The translations under genes were made by a program, and so were the position numbers. Of a stretch of 64,000 nt of DNA, positions 8,555-17,513 are shown piece by piece. The stretch is from Paenibacillus taichungensis (GTDB taxonomy: Bacteria > Bacillota > Bacilli > Paenibacillales > Paenibacillaceae). The stretch lies in NCBI RefSeq assembly GCF_013359905.1, contig NZ_JABMCC010000121.1, positions 620,001 to 684,000 on the forward strand, written 5' to 3'. Position 1 is the first letter of the stretch. Each line of letters opens with the position of its first letter. Under the pieces are notes generated by a model, which did not search any database, was not told where the DNA came from, and worked only from the letters and a program-made list of their open reading frames with translations.

Positions 8555-9173
8555 CTTGCTTCGCAAAGATTATATCGCTTTGAAAAGCTCGCTATGGTCC
8601 ATCCTTTTTTATTTTGTTGTATTCAGTGTCGCATTTATCCCGACAGTGGAAATGTCGATGTATTTTGTAGGGATCTATACCGCTTTCGGTTCGATTATGC
8701 TTGCAACCATGATTGATATCAAAAACCATAATCATAAATTTCTTGTCACGCTCCCGCTTAGCCGCAGAAACATTGTGCAAGCGAAGTATCTGTCTGCCAT
8801 TCTCTATACACTTTTTGGAGTTTTCGCTTCGTCAGGCGCTCACTGGCTTGTTAACTTTCTTTTTCCTGAACTGAACAAGCCCGACTTATCGGTGCTGGAC
8901 ATCCTGATTTCGGTTGGAATGGTGCTGGTTTTAATTTCAATCTATATGCCTCTTTTTTACGCCCTTAGTAAAAAGGGAGCGGGAATAATTAATACGGTTT
9001 TCATGATCGTTCTTATTATTTTAGCGCAACCTGTTGCCTCGCTCATGAATATGGCAGGCGAGAACGGAATGGCTCGTGCTTCGGTTTATGTTTTTGTTTC
9101 AGTTTGCATTCTTCTGTTGTTCATTGCCTCCTATTTTGTAACGGTCCGTCTGTTTGCAAGGAAGGATCTATAG
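8547..9173 (+). CDS. ABC-2 type transporter permease
   Basis: 208-residue membrane protein with about six helices and the phrase TLPLSRRNIVQAKYL, typical of the YtrC-like ABC-2 permease family found with GntR regulators. The ATG at 8547 overlaps the ATPase end by eight bases and has AAGGGGG upstream. The longer reading frame from 8376 only runs across the ATPase gene and is rejected. It forms the membrane half of the exporter. Confidence 0.88.
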   Translation: MLNLLRKDYIALKSSLWSILFYFVVFSVAFIPTVEMSMYFVGIYTAFGSIMLATMIDIKNHNHKFLVTLPLSRRNIVQAKYLSAILYTLFGVFASSGAHWLVNFLFPELNKPDLSVLDILISVGMVLVLISIYMPLFYALSKKGAGIINTVFMIVLIILAQPVASLMNMAGENGMARASVYVFVSVCILLLFIASYFVTVRLFARKDL

Positions 9174-9245
9174 GATGAATGGAGCGGGATTTCAATAAAA
9201 AACAATGATCTAACTAACTTTATCAGTCGAGAACAGAAGCAGCCC

Positions 9246-9271
9246 AAAAAGTCGCCGTACGGCGACTTTTT
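9246..9271. terminator. Bidirectional terminator between the ABC operon and mocR
   Basis: Perfect palindrome AAAAAGTCGCCG / CGGCGACTTTTT with a two-base centre, so it has A before and T after on both strands. It serves the + operon and the convergent mocR gene. A further 8-bp hairpin (AATCTGCA / TGCAGATT, 9320-9338) lies nearer the mocR stop. Confidence 0.85.
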
Positions 9272-9352
9272 ATGTTACAGAAGATTTATAATTTGCGACC
9301 TGCTAGACAAGCTATCGTTAATCTGCAAAATGCAGATTTTGCAAAAGTATCA

Positions 9353-10762
9353 TCACGTATTTTCAGCCAACGCAATGAGTCTGCTCATGCCTTCCCGGAT
9401 TTGCTGCTCGTGAGCATAGGAGAAGGAGAGACGTAGCTTGCGACTGGCGTTCGCATCGGAAGGATCGAATACCGTTCCCGGCACAAAAGCGACGGAATGT
9501 TCCATGCATCGGTGAAGCAAGCGCCCCGTATCTACACCTTCCGGAAGCTCCGCCCAGATGTTGAGTCCACCCTCAGGACGAGTCCACGTCCAATTGGTTT
9601 GTTGAAGGCACTGTTCCATTACTTCCATCCGCAGTTGAATGGCGGTACGCAGCTTGGACAAGTGCTGGTGCATGCGTGGCGACTGGAAATAACGAAGGAA
9701 CAGCTTCTGATTCAGCAGAGGTGATCCGTTATCTGTCAGTGCTTTTACGGCCTGTAATCCTGGCATGAATCGGGGGCGGCACATAATGGCGGCAATCCGC
9801 AGACCCGGCACGACATATTTGCTATAGCTGCGAATATAGAGTGTATGCCCTGTAGTATCGTATGTGAAGATTGGCGCAGGAGGTTTTTCCTTGAAATAGA
9901 TATCATAGGTGCTGTCGTCTTCCACCAGAAAACATCCATACTGTTCCGCCAATTCAGGCAGTTGTTTGCGCTGCTCAGTCGGAATATTGATGCCCGTAGG
10001 GTTTTGGAAGGTCGGCGTCATATAAAATACTCTTGGCTTTTCCTGCTTCATCAGGCGTTCAATCTGTTCTAAATCGTAGCCATCAGGATGAATATCCGTA
10101 AAAATTAACTTGGCACCCTGTTTGCGAAAAATTTCCATCGCAGGGCCGTACGTTGGCCTCTCCATGAGCACACGGTCACCGGGTCTGACGAGACTTCGGG
10201 AGATTACATCAATGGCCTGCTGTGCACCTGAAGTAATCAGCACTTCATCTGCCGAGATGTAGAAACGTTCCTTTGTCGTCAGATGGCTTGCCAGGGCACT
10301 ACGTAGCTCCAGATCTCCCTGAATAGTGGAGTATGTGCCAAGCAAACGAGGGTAAAGATCCAGTAAATCCCGCATCAATTCTCCCCAATATCGGTTGGGT
10401 AGCAGGGCGGGGTCGATCAATGACTTGGAAAATTGGTACTCCGCCTCCAGGGATTGCACGCGGGCAAGTGAATCCCAATGCAGCCAGGCAGACACTGCCG
10501 GGTCATCGGCCTGATCGGTCACGGGAGCAGGGTCAGCGGGACTGACATAATAACCGGACTTATCCTTGACGTAAACGTTCCCGCGTTCCTTTAATTCCTG
10601 ATAGGCCTTAAAAACGGTGAGACGATGTACACCGAGCAGCTCGGACAGGCTCCGCACGGACGGCAGTTTCTCATGCTCTTTCCACTCTCCGGCCTCGATC
10701 CGTACAACCAGATAATGTACCACTTGCTCATATAGTTTCAGGCTGTTATCTGTCATCAACAT
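9353..10762 (-). CDS. MocR-type regulator (GntR wHTH + aminotransferase domain)
   Basis: 469-residue fusion. It has a GntR winged helix (about residues 5-75, LPSVRSLSELLGVHRLTVFK) and a class I/II aminotransferase-like domain with the PLP lysine in SYSKYVVPGLR. Such proteins sense PLP or amino compounds and activate or repress a divergent gene. The ATG at 10762 has GGGTGGG seven bases upstream. A GTG at 10774 behind AAAGGAG is an alternative; the ATG at 10801 lacks any SD. It is divergent from an EamA exporter, the probable target. Confidence 0.88.
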   Translation of the reverse strand: MLMTDNSLKLYEQVVHYLVVRIEAGEWKEHEKLPSVRSLSELLGVHRLTVFKAYQELKERGNVYVKDKSGYYVSPADPAPVTDQADDPAVSAWLHWDSLARVQSLEAEYQFSKSLIDPALLPNRYWGELMRDLLDLYPRLLGTYSTIQGDLELRSALASHLTTKERFYISADEVLITSGAQQAIDVISRSLVRPGDRVLMERPTYGPAMEIFRKQGAKLIFTDIHPDGYDLEQIERLMKQEKPRVFYMTPTFQNPTGINIPTEQRKQLPELAEQYGCFLVEDDSTYDIYFKEKPPAPIFTYDTTGHTLYIRSYSKYVVPGLRIAAIMCRPRFMPGLQAVKALTDNGSPLLNQKLFLRYFQSPRMHQHLSKLRTAIQLRMEVMEQCLQQTNWTWTRPEGGLNIWAELPEGVDTGRLLHRCMEHSVAFVPGTVFDPSDANASRKLRLSFSYAHEQQIREGMSRLIALAENT

Positions 10763-10823
10763 GGCTTTGCCCACCCGGCTCACGCTCCTTTTGAACTCCA
10801 TTGTAACAGCAAACGGGAACTAA

Positions 10824-10851
10824 CTGTTCTGTTTTATTCATTCTGTTCTGT
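10824..10851 (+). promoter_or_regulatory. Direct repeats in the mocR/eamA divergent promoter
   Basis: CTGTTCTGT occurs twice (10824-10832 and 10843-10851), 19 bp apart and on the same face of the helix. A -10-like TATGAT follows at 10863-10868 with a poor -35. GabR-like MocR proteins bind paired direct repeats, so this is the likely operator and an activator site for the eamA gene. Confidence 0.6.
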
Positions 10852-10894
10852 AGACAGTGCTATATGATGGAGAACAGATGAAGGAGGGGCTAGC

Positions 10895-11833
10895 ATGGTT
10901 GCAGTAGCATTTACCGTAATGTGTCTTATTTTTGGAACAACGTTTCTAGCGATTAAAATTGGCGTGGAGGCAGGCATGCCACCTTTTCTGTCGGCCGGAC
11001 TGCGCTTTATCATTGCAGGTGCTCTAATGTTTGCATGGATGTGGATGAAAGGGAAAGTGAACCTGTCTTTATTATGGCGGAAAGAGATGCTCTTGACGGG
11101 GGCGGGACTGACATTTGGTACGTTTGCGACCTTGTATTGGGCTGAACAATATGTGAGCTCCGGTGTTGGTGCGATTCTGTCAGCAACAGGTCCACTGATG
11201 ATTATGGTGATGCAGACAGCGCTGTTGCGTCAAAAAACGTCTGCACGCATGATTGCGGGCTGCCTGATTGGTTTTGCCGGAGTTATCCTCGTTGTATTGC
11301 CTGGTGTATCCATTGGTGGTAATTCCCTGTGGTTATGGGGCTGTATTGCCGTATTGGTGGGTGAAGTCTGTTATTCGGCAGGTGCGTTGTACTCCAAAAA
11401 GGTCATTAACCAGTTTAAGGAGGCTAGTCCTGTAGCAATCAATGCGGTTCAAATGATGTACGGAGGTTTGCTGTTATCTGCGCTTTCGGCGGTGACCGAA
11501 TCGTGGAACACAACTGGACAGGATTGGATGCCAGCGGTATCATCTCTGATCTATCTGACGGTAATCGGTTCGATGGTCGGGCACAGCTTGTTCTACTGGA
11601 TCATGTCTCGTACCAACCCGTTATTCCCAGCGACCTGGTTATACATTTCTCCTCCGATTGCTGTCGGGCTTGGGGCGGTTCTCTACAATGAACATGTAAG
11701 CTGGATTACATGGTTAGGCGTTGCGCTGATCGTTTCAGGTTTGCTGGCGATGAATGAGAAAGTGATGGGGTGGCTTAAAAAGGGAAAACGTACAACTTCA
11801 TTGGGTCAGACTTCCAAATCCATGGTAAAATAG
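10895..11833 (+). CDS. EamA-family (DMT) transporter
   Basis: 312-residue protein with ten predicted membrane helices in two EamA repeats, as in drug/metabolite exporters. GGAGGGG lies eight bases before the ATG. Divergence from a MocR regulator suggests that it exports an amino acid, vitamin or amino compound sensed by the PLP domain; the substrate cannot be read from sequence. The C-terminal 30 residues are basic and cytoplasmic. Confidence 0.88.
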   Translation: MVAVAFTVMCLIFGTTFLAIKIGVEAGMPPFLSAGLRFIIAGALMFAWMWMKGKVNLSLLWRKEMLLTGAGLTFGTFATLYWAEQYVSSGVGAILSATGPLMIMVMQTALLRQKTSARMIAGCLIGFAGVILVVLPGVSIGGNSLWLWGCIAVLVGEVCYSAGALYSKKVINQFKEASPVAINAVQMMYGGLLLSALSAVTESWNTTGQDWMPAVSSLIYLTVIGSMVGHSLFYWIMSRTNPLFPATWLYISPPIAVGLGAVLYNEHVSWITWLGVALIVSGLLAMNEKVMGWLKKGKRTTSLGQTSKSMVK

Positions 11834-11855
11834 GGAATATATATTTTACGCAGGA

Positions 11856-12182
11856 ATGAGGCGAGTCATCCATTTGAATAGACAGGGGATCGGTGCTGTT
11901 TTATTGTTTGCGGGAATCGTGCTCTATGGCATGATTCATATTGGGACCATAATGCATTTACCTGACGTAACGATCTGGTCCAATCAGTGGGGGCGTTATT
12001 TGCAATCTGCTTTTGAAACGGGTGGCATCATTGGACTTATTTTGGCCATTCTTTTATTCATTATAGGAGTTACGCTCCTGCTCCCTAGGCCATTAGCCGA
12101 TTTATCCAAAGGGAGATTAATGAAGGAGATCAGTGAGCGGAATCGTGAATTTGACGAGAAGTATGGTAATCAGAATAATTAA
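11856..12182 (+). CDS. Small membrane protein of unknown function (108 aa)
   Basis: No family recognised. There are two membrane helices (about residues 12-32 and 54-76), with a charged C-terminal tail (ISERNREFDEKYG) likely cytoplasmic. It begins 22 bases after eamA and ends at a terminator, so it is probably the operon's second gene. The SD is weak: the ATG at 11856 has only CAGGA before it, and a TTG at 11874 with GAGG upstream could be the real start. Confidence 0.6.
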   Translation: MRRVIHLNRQGIGAVLLFAGIVLYGMIHIGTIMHLPDVTIWSNQWGRYLQSAFETGGIIGLILAILLFIIGVTLLLPRPLADLSKGRLMKEISERNREFDEKYGNQNN

Positions 12183-12195
12183 CAGTTTTATTACA

Positions 12196-12240
12196 GAAAC
12201 AGCCCTGCACAAGCGATTCATCACCGTGCAGGGCTGTTTC
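12196..12240. terminator. Hairpin terminator between convergent genes
   Basis: Perfect 15-bp stem (GAAACAGCCCTGCAC / GTGCAGGGCTGTTTC) with a 15-base loop. It separates the eamA operon from the convergent HAD gene. T-runs are short on both sides. Confidence 0.75.
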
Positions 12241-12290
12241 ATTGTATCTTGAAATAACATGTTTTATATAGATTTGACTTCTTAAAAAGC

Positions 12291-13094
12291 TTACTCCGCG
12301 TTCAGTACAAACTTCTCAATCACTTGCTTCACGCCGTCTTCGTTATTGCTCGCGGTAATGTAATCTGCCAGCTCTTTCAAAGCAGGGATGGCATTCCCCA
12401 TCGCTACTCCAAGACCAGCAACTTCCAGCATCTCATGGTCATTCCAGGAATCCCCGATGGCAATGCACTCGCTCAATTGGTGACCGAAGTGATCTGCCAG
12501 GAAGGTTAGTGCATGGCCTTTCGTTCCTTCGCGGTGCATAATTTCAAGGAAGTATGGCTTGGACTTGGTGATGTGTACTTCTGATCCGAGCAGTTCGCGC
12601 AGGGCAACCGCAACCTCATCGAGGTAATCCGGCTCATCGATGATGAGCAGTTTCGGTGTTTTTTGCTCGATCACTTTGATGAAATCCGGTTCAATGTGGT
12701 ACTGAGTACCATTCAGTTTAGCGTAGTCACGCAGCTTGTCGTTTTCTTCACGGGCATACAGCTTGTCGTCAATGTACGTTTGCAGGTGCAAATTATGCTC
12801 CAGGCAGTAGTCGTACAATTTGCGGGAAGCGTCTTGTGGAACGTAGCGCTCGTAGAGTACTTTTTCGTCCAGCAAGTTTTTCACCAAAGCGCCTTGATAC
12901 GTAATGATTGGCACGTTCAGCTTCGTTTGGCGAGCGAGTGCTTGTGCAGAAGCATAAGCACGTCCAGTTGCCAGTGTTACAACGACACCATGAGCTACCG
13001 CCTGTTCCAGGGCAGTCTGTGTTGCAGGCGTTACTTCCTTGTTATCGTTAATCAGAGTATCATCAATGTCAATTGCGATTAATTTGTAGGTCAT
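12291..13094 (-). CDS. Cof-type HAD-IIB phosphatase
   Basis: 267-residue haloacid-dehalogenase hydrolase. Motif I is DIDDTL, motif II is LATGR, motif III lysine lies near TKSKPYFLEI/HREGTKG, and motif IV is GDSWNDHEML. The large C2B cap marks the Cof/YidA class of sugar-phosphate or cofactor-phosphate phosphatases. It has a strong AAAGGAGAG site before the ATG. Substrate unknown. Confidence 0.88.
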   Translation of the reverse strand: MTYKLIAIDIDDTLINDNKEVTPATQTALEQAVAHGVVVTLATGRAYASAQALARQTKLNVPIITYQGALVKNLLDEKVLYERYVPQDASRKLYDYCLEHNLHLQTYIDDKLYAREENDKLRDYAKLNGTQYHIEPDFIKVIEQKTPKLLIIDEPDYLDEVAVALRELLGSEVHITKSKPYFLEIMHREGTKGHALTFLADHFGHQLSECIAIGDSWNDHEMLEVAGLGVAMGNAIPALKELADYITASNNEDGVKQVIEKFVLNAE

Positions 13095-13130
13095 CTGTGT
13101 TTCTCTCCTTTTTTATCTGTATCTATTTAA

Positions 13131-13303
13131 TTGAACTAAATAAACTCACATAAGCACTACGATGACAGAATAACCTTCCAATCACTGTTATCCCCAGATT
13201 TTTTGATCCCTCTTATAAGGGGGAAATCCGGTGATAAAGGTGAACGCTTCGCTTTTACAGGTTTTTTCTGTCCTCTCCGTTTCAGTGATCATAGTTAGTT
13301 CAA
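13131..13303. repeat. Terminal-inverted-repeat element, copy 1
   Basis: A 173-bp non-coding block bounded by TTGAACTAA (13131-13139) and its complement TTAGTTCAA (13295-13303). An inner inverted pair ATCACTG / CAGTGAT lies at 13181-13187 and 13283-13289. It sits between two minus-strand genes. About 62 bases of its left end reappear in the opposite orientation at 25767-25844 with roughly three quarters identity, which shows it is a dispersed repeat (MITE- or REP-like). Confidence 0.7.
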
Positions 13304-13327
13304 AACATCTATATACATCTAAATTAC

Positions 13328-14329
13328 TTACTCCTCAAGGAAAATGAGGCCAATAAAGTCCTCAAGCTCCAGGTTACCGAAGTAATGTTTTACATCCAGA
13401 CCCTCAAGTGCAGTACGCACCTCAGATTCCTCGTAACGCTTGCCACGCAGCATATCTTCGATATCTGCTACATCGCCTACGCCGAAGAAATCACCAAAGA
13501 TTTTGATATCTTCAATCCGTCCATCTTTGATATTCATGCGCAAATCGATGATGCCGACAGGGAATTTACGGGTATGCTTCACATTGCTTTCCGGGGAAAG
13601 CCCGTAGTTCCAGTCCCAATTGTTATAACGCTCAGCAGAGATTTCGTTGATCTTGTCCCAGTCTTTCTCTGTGAGTTCATATTGAGGAACGTCTTGTGGC
13701 TCCATACGGAAAATGTGGCGCAACAGCTCGTCCCGGAATTGTTCAATGGTCAGATTGCTGTCGATAAGATCACGAATATTGGCAACACGACTGCGTACGG
13801 ATTTGGTGCTCTTGGACTTGAACTTCTCCGGATTAACGTTGAGTGAAGCCTGGACGTGGTCGAGGTTCAGGTTGAACATCAATGTACCGTGACTGAACAT
13901 GCGGCCACGCGTAGAGAATTGGGCGTTGCCTGAAATTTTCTTCTCTCCGACTTGCAGATCGTTACGTCCGGTCAGTTCGGCATTAACTCCGAGCTCTTGC
14001 AGGGCTTCCACTACAGGCTGCGTGAATTTGCGGAAGTTATGGAAGGATTGTCCGTCATCTTTGGTAATAAAGCTGAAATTGAGGTTGCCCAGATCGTGAT
14101 AAACGGCTCCGCCTCCCGAAAGACGACGTACGACTTGAACACCGTTATCCTGAACATACTCAATATTGATCTCTTCAATGGTATTCTGGTGTTTTCCGAT
14201 AATAATGGACGGGCGGTTGATGTAAAACAGCAAATAACTGTCATCCATCGGCAGATGCTTCAGAATGTATTCCTCAATGGCGAGGTTTACAGAAGGATCT
14301 GTAATGCCCTGGTTATCAACAAACAGCAT
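13328..14329 (-). CDS. lplA: Lipoate-protein ligase A
   Basis: 333 residues. The biotin/lipoate ligase domain carries RRLSGGGAVYHDLGN and KKISGNAQ, with a C-terminal LplA accessory domain of about 85 residues. It activates free lipoate with ATP and attaches it to E2 and GcvH proteins. The ATG at 14329 has GGAGG seven bases upstream; an ATG two codons earlier is too close to that site and longer starts have none. It is a single gene with its own promoter. Confidence 0.92.
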   Translation of the reverse strand: MLFVDNQGITDPSVNLAIEEYILKHLPMDDSYLLFYINRPSIIIGKHQNTIEEINIEYVQDNGVQVVRRLSGGGAVYHDLGNLNFSFITKDDGQSFHNFRKFTQPVVEALQELGVNAELTGRNDLQVGEKKISGNAQFSTRGRMFSHGTLMFNLNLDHVQASLNVNPEKFKSKSTKSVRSRVANIRDLIDSNLTIEQFRDELLRHIFRMEPQDVPQYELTEKDWDKINEISAERYNNWDWNYGLSPESNVKHTRKFPVGIIDLRMNIKDGRIEDIKIFGDFFGVGDVADIEDMLRGKRYEESEVRTALEGLDVKHYFGNLELEDFIGLIFLEE

Positions 14330-14408
14330 GGTCATTCCTCCATTAATGTATGTGAGGGATGTATATCCCTTATGTAGTGATGCTTTACGGAATCGAAATT
14401 CCTTCTCT

Positions 14409-14437
14409 ATTGTAAACGAATTGTCGAAAGGACACAA
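14409..14437 (-). promoter_or_regulatory. Likely lplA promoter
   Basis: On the minus strand TTGTGT (14432-14437) and TACAAT (14409-14414) stand 17 bp apart, fitting a SigA promoter. The leader of about 75 bases contains a short dyad AGGGAT / ATCCCT (14355-14370). Confidence 0.5.
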
Positions 14438-14528
14438 AGAAATTGAAGCCGCAAAGGGCTTGAATAGTCAAATCAGGATTGACCCCTGCCTGCCACGACA
14501 TCCATAATAAAAAGGACATGCAGAAAGG

Positions 14529-15689
14529 ATGACGGACAGGATGACCGGTTTAATTGAAGTTTTCGGACATGGCGGTGATGTGGAGACGGCCGCGGCACGT
14601 TTTGGAGGGAATCCTGCGGATTTCCTCGATTTTAGCGCAAACATTAATCCTTTGGGTCCACCTCGGGAAGTACTGGAGGCTCTGGAGCAAGGAATGCATA
14701 CGGTACTTCGTTACCCCGATCCGGGCCATCGGGCGTTCAAAATGTTGCTTAGTGACCGACTGGGTTTAACCCCGGATCACATATCTGTGGGAAACGGGGC
14801 GGCGGAAAGCATGGCTCTAATCTTACTTGGACTCGCGCCGCGTAGAGTAGGTACTGTAGAGCCCGGTTTTTCGGAGTACAGTGCATTATCCAGACAATTT
14901 GGAGCAGAAGTCCACCATGTTCAAGGACGGGAAGAGCTGGACTGGCGAGCAGAACCGGAAGATATTGAGAAGCTGATGGAGCGGGTGGACCTGCTTTTCC
15001 TTGGACAGCCCAACAACCCCAATGGGGTTCAGTATCCGGTGGACGTTCTGCAACGGCTTGCTCGTAATGCAGAGACAACAGACACAATATTGGTTGTCGA
15101 TGAGGCATTTATCGATTTTATTCCTGAATCACAGCGGCAATCGCTTGCATCCAACTTGAAAGAGTATCCGCAAGTGATCATCATTCGTTCCATGACCAAG
15201 TTTTATGCGATTCCAGGCCTGCGTCTGGGTTATGCGATGGGGCGTCCCGAACTGATTCGTGCCATGACAGAGAAACAGGTCACCTGGAGTGTGAATGGGC
15301 TTGCACTGATCGCAGGAGAAGCCTGTCTACGCAGTGGGGAAAATTTTGAACAGGAGACATTGGCACTGGTGTCACACGAGCGAAAGAGATTAACGGAAGG
15401 TCTGGAAGCTTTGGGATGTAAGGTAACGCGAGGGGAAGCGAACTTTATATTGGCAGCTCTTCCAGAACCATGGACAGCGACATCCATGCAGGCTGCTCTC
15501 GGTGAACGGGGAATACTGATCCGAAGCTGCGCGATGTATCCCGGACTTGGGGAACGACATGTACGTTTTGCGGTTAAGGACGCAGAGGCTAACGGACGTA
15601 TGCTGGAAACCATGGGAAGCGTAATTACGCCTAATCCGACAACCGGGTTAGAGGCAGGGGGACAAAGCGATGGCACTGCCATTCTATAA
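14529..15689 (+). CDS. cobD: Threonine-phosphate decarboxylase
   Basis: 386-residue fold-type I PLP enzyme. The PLP lysine is K224 in SMTKFYAIPGLRLG, and QPNNPNG and VVDEAF are conserved. It makes (R)-1-aminopropan-2-yl phosphate, the nucleotide-loop linker of cobalamin. The cluster context and FGHGGDV near the start separate it from histidinol-phosphate aminotransferase. The start is ambiguous: ATG 14529 has AAAGG adjacent and ATG 14541 is also possible. No riboswitch precedes it. It overlaps cbiZ by 20 bases. Confidence 0.85.
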   Translation: MTDRMTGLIEVFGHGGDVETAAARFGGNPADFLDFSANINPLGPPREVLEALEQGMHTVLRYPDPGHRAFKMLLSDRLGLTPDHISVGNGAAESMALILLGLAPRRVGTVEPGFSEYSALSRQFGAEVHHVQGREELDWRAEPEDIEKLMERVDLLFLGQPNNPNGVQYPVDVLQRLARNAETTDTILVVDEAFIDFIPESQRQSLASNLKEYPQVIIIRSMTKFYAIPGLRLGYAMGRPELIRAMTEKQVTWSVNGLALIAGEACLRSGENFEQETLALVSHERKRLTEGLEALGCKVTRGEANFILAALPEPWTATSMQAALGERGILIRSCAMYPGLGERHVRFAVKDAEANGRMLETMGSVITPNPTTGLEAGGQSDGTAIL

Positions 15690-16488
15690 TTATTACTCCC
15701 ATGTACTAAAGGACCAGAACGAATACAGATCTTCTGTGTGGCCTGGATTACACGTCTCCGCACATGAGCGGCATATTAAAGCGTCCAGTCCTTCTGCTGT
15801 AACAGCCCTTTCCAGTGCCGTGTATGGAGGGGGCATGATTGAACTGGATCGTATATTCAACATCTATGTGGACAGACATTATCGCTGTGACGATCCACCA
15901 CGTGATATTGCTGATCTGTTGAGTGAATGGCAGGAGCCACAGGATCAATGTGCCGGTCTTCTGACTGCGGTTCGATTGGAGCACACAGCGATCCAGGAAT
16001 ACGAAAGTGATGAGTTCGGATTACTTTGCTGCACTACAGCAGGGGTATCCAATGCTGCACGGGCAGGTTCAGCAAGAACCGTATTTGATGCTGCGGGGAA
16101 TAAGATGAGCAATGGGACGGTGTCCCAGAAAATTGGGAAGGTTTCGGCTTCAACCTATACTCCCGGTACGATCAATATCATGTTGTGGATGAATGGGCGT
16201 ATGACTGCTGGAGCGATGGTGAATGCCATTCAGACTGCGGTGGAGGCGAAGGCCGCTGCGTTAGCTGATTTCGGTGTGGCGGATTCAGAGAATGGTCTGA
16301 CTGCAACCGGAACAACAACGGATGCCATCGTACTCGCGGTAAGTCAGGCTGATGTAAATAAACCGCTCATCAGTTACGCCGGGACGGCTACAGTCATGGG
16401 TGCAGCGATTGGCAGGCTGGTGTATGACACAATAACGGAAAGCCTGCAAGCCGCGCAGGAGTGGAAAGAGAGGAATAACAAGCAATGA
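15670..16488 (+). CDS. cbiZ: Adenosylcobinamide amidohydrolase CbiZ
   Basis: 272 residues. The C-terminal two thirds is a CbiZ domain (TAGVSNAARAG, GTINIMLWMNGRMT, ATGTTTDAI, YAGTATVMG). CbiZ cleaves the aminopropanol chain from adenosylcobinamide to give adenosylcobyric acid, which CbiB can rebuild, so it lets the cell salvage incomplete or foreign corrinoids. The frame overlaps cobD by 20 bases and cbiB by four. Confidence 0.88.
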   Translation: MALPFYNYYSHVLKDQNEYRSSVWPGLHVSAHERHIKASSPSAVTALSSAVYGGGMIELDRIFNIYVDRHYRCDDPPRDIADLLSEWQEPQDQCAGLLTAVRLEHTAIQEYESDEFGLLCCTTAGVSNAARAGSARTVFDAAGNKMSNGTVSQKIGKVSASTYTPGTINIMLWMNGRMTAGAMVNAIQTAVEAKAAALADFGVADSENGLTATGTTTDAIVLAVSQADVNKPLISYAGTATVMGAAIGRLVYDTITESLQAAQEWKERNNKQ

Positions 16489-17513
16489 CATCTCTGCTGC
16501 ATCAATGGGCTTCCTGGCCGATCTGGACGGGAATGGCTGGAGCCTGGATTATTATAGGAGCATACATATTGGATCGCTGCATCGGTGATCCACGCTGGAT
16601 TCCCCACCCGGTGATTGGAATGGGAAAGGCCATCTCTGCACTGGAGCGGGCGATAAGGTCGCGGGTGGATTCGAACCAGGCTCTCAAAAGAGCTGGCGTT
16701 TTATTTCCCCTTTTGATTGCGGGCGGTTCTTTTGCACTGACTTGGGGATTAATCTATGTGCTGGGTCTTATTCATCCCGCTGTTTCGGTTGTGGCAGAAG
16801 TGGCGCTAATAGCAACCACCATTGCCTCGAAAGGTTTGAAGGATGCAGGCATGGAAGTTTACCGCCATCTGAGTCAACAGGACTGGCCTGCGGCGAGACG
16901 TTCACTGGGTATGATTGTAGGACGTGATACGGCTCATCTGGATGAACCGGAGATTGTACGGGGAACGGTGGAGACTGTGGCGGAGAATATCGTGGATGCT
17001 ATCGTCTCTCCACTGTTCTATGCCCTGATTGGTGGTGCACCCCTTGCCATGGCCTATCGGGCGGTGAATACACTGGATTCCATGGTAGGTTATAAAAATG
17101 AAAAATATCTGCATCTCGGCTGGGCGTCTGCCCGTCTCGATGATTGGGCCAATTGGATTCCCGCGCGGCTTACCGCTTTGCTGTTAATTATAGGAGCCTG
17201 GTGCATGAAGATGGATGCCAGAGGGGCTGCACGTATGGTGTCCCGGGATGCACGACTGCACCCAAGCCCCAATAGCGGTTTCCCCGAGTCGGCGGTGGCT
17301 GGAGCGCTGGGCATAAGACTTGGCGGGCATAACGTATATCACGGCGTGGCTTCATTTCGCGCATATATGGGCGAGCCTACAAGGCGGATGGAAGCAGAAG
17401 ATATTGTACGAACAACACGGCTTATGTTCTGGTCGGCAGGTTCTTTTGTGTTAGTATGTTGGTTGGTCACCTTAGGGATATGGTCTGCTGGAGGTGCACT
17501 GCTATGGAGATAG
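16485..17513 (+). CDS. cbiB: Adenosylcobinamide-phosphate synthase CbiB
   Basis: 342-residue integral membrane protein with the CbiB family opening (ILDRCIGDPRWIPHPVIGMG), and VGRDTAHLDEPEIVRGTVET and HPSPNSGFPESA further on. It joins aminopropanol phosphate to adenosylcobyric acid, so it uses the products of the two genes upstream. ATGA overlap with cbiZ; its end overlaps cobC by ten bases. Confidence 0.92.
   Translation: MTSLLHQWASWPIWTGMAGAWIIIGAYILDRCIGDPRWIPHPVIGMGKAISALERAIRSRVDSNQALKRAGVLFPLLIAGGSFALTWGLIYVLGLIHPAVSVVAEVALIATTIASKGLKDAGMEVYRHLSQQDWPAARRSLGMIVGRDTAHLDEPEIVRGTVETVAENIVDAIVSPLFYALIGGAPLAMAYRAVNTLDSMVGYKNEKYLHLGWASARLDDWANWIPARLTALLLIIGAWCMKMDARGAARMVSRDARLHPSPNSGFPESAVAGALGIRLGGHNVYHGVASFRAYMGEPTRRMEAEDIVRTTRLMFWSAGSFVLVCWLVTLGIWSAGGALLWR

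Noticed and set aside
16485..17513. Naming this gene cobD (as in enteric-independent nomenclature)
   Set aside because: The family is CbiB; cobD is used here for the threonine-phosphate decarboxylase to avoid confusion.
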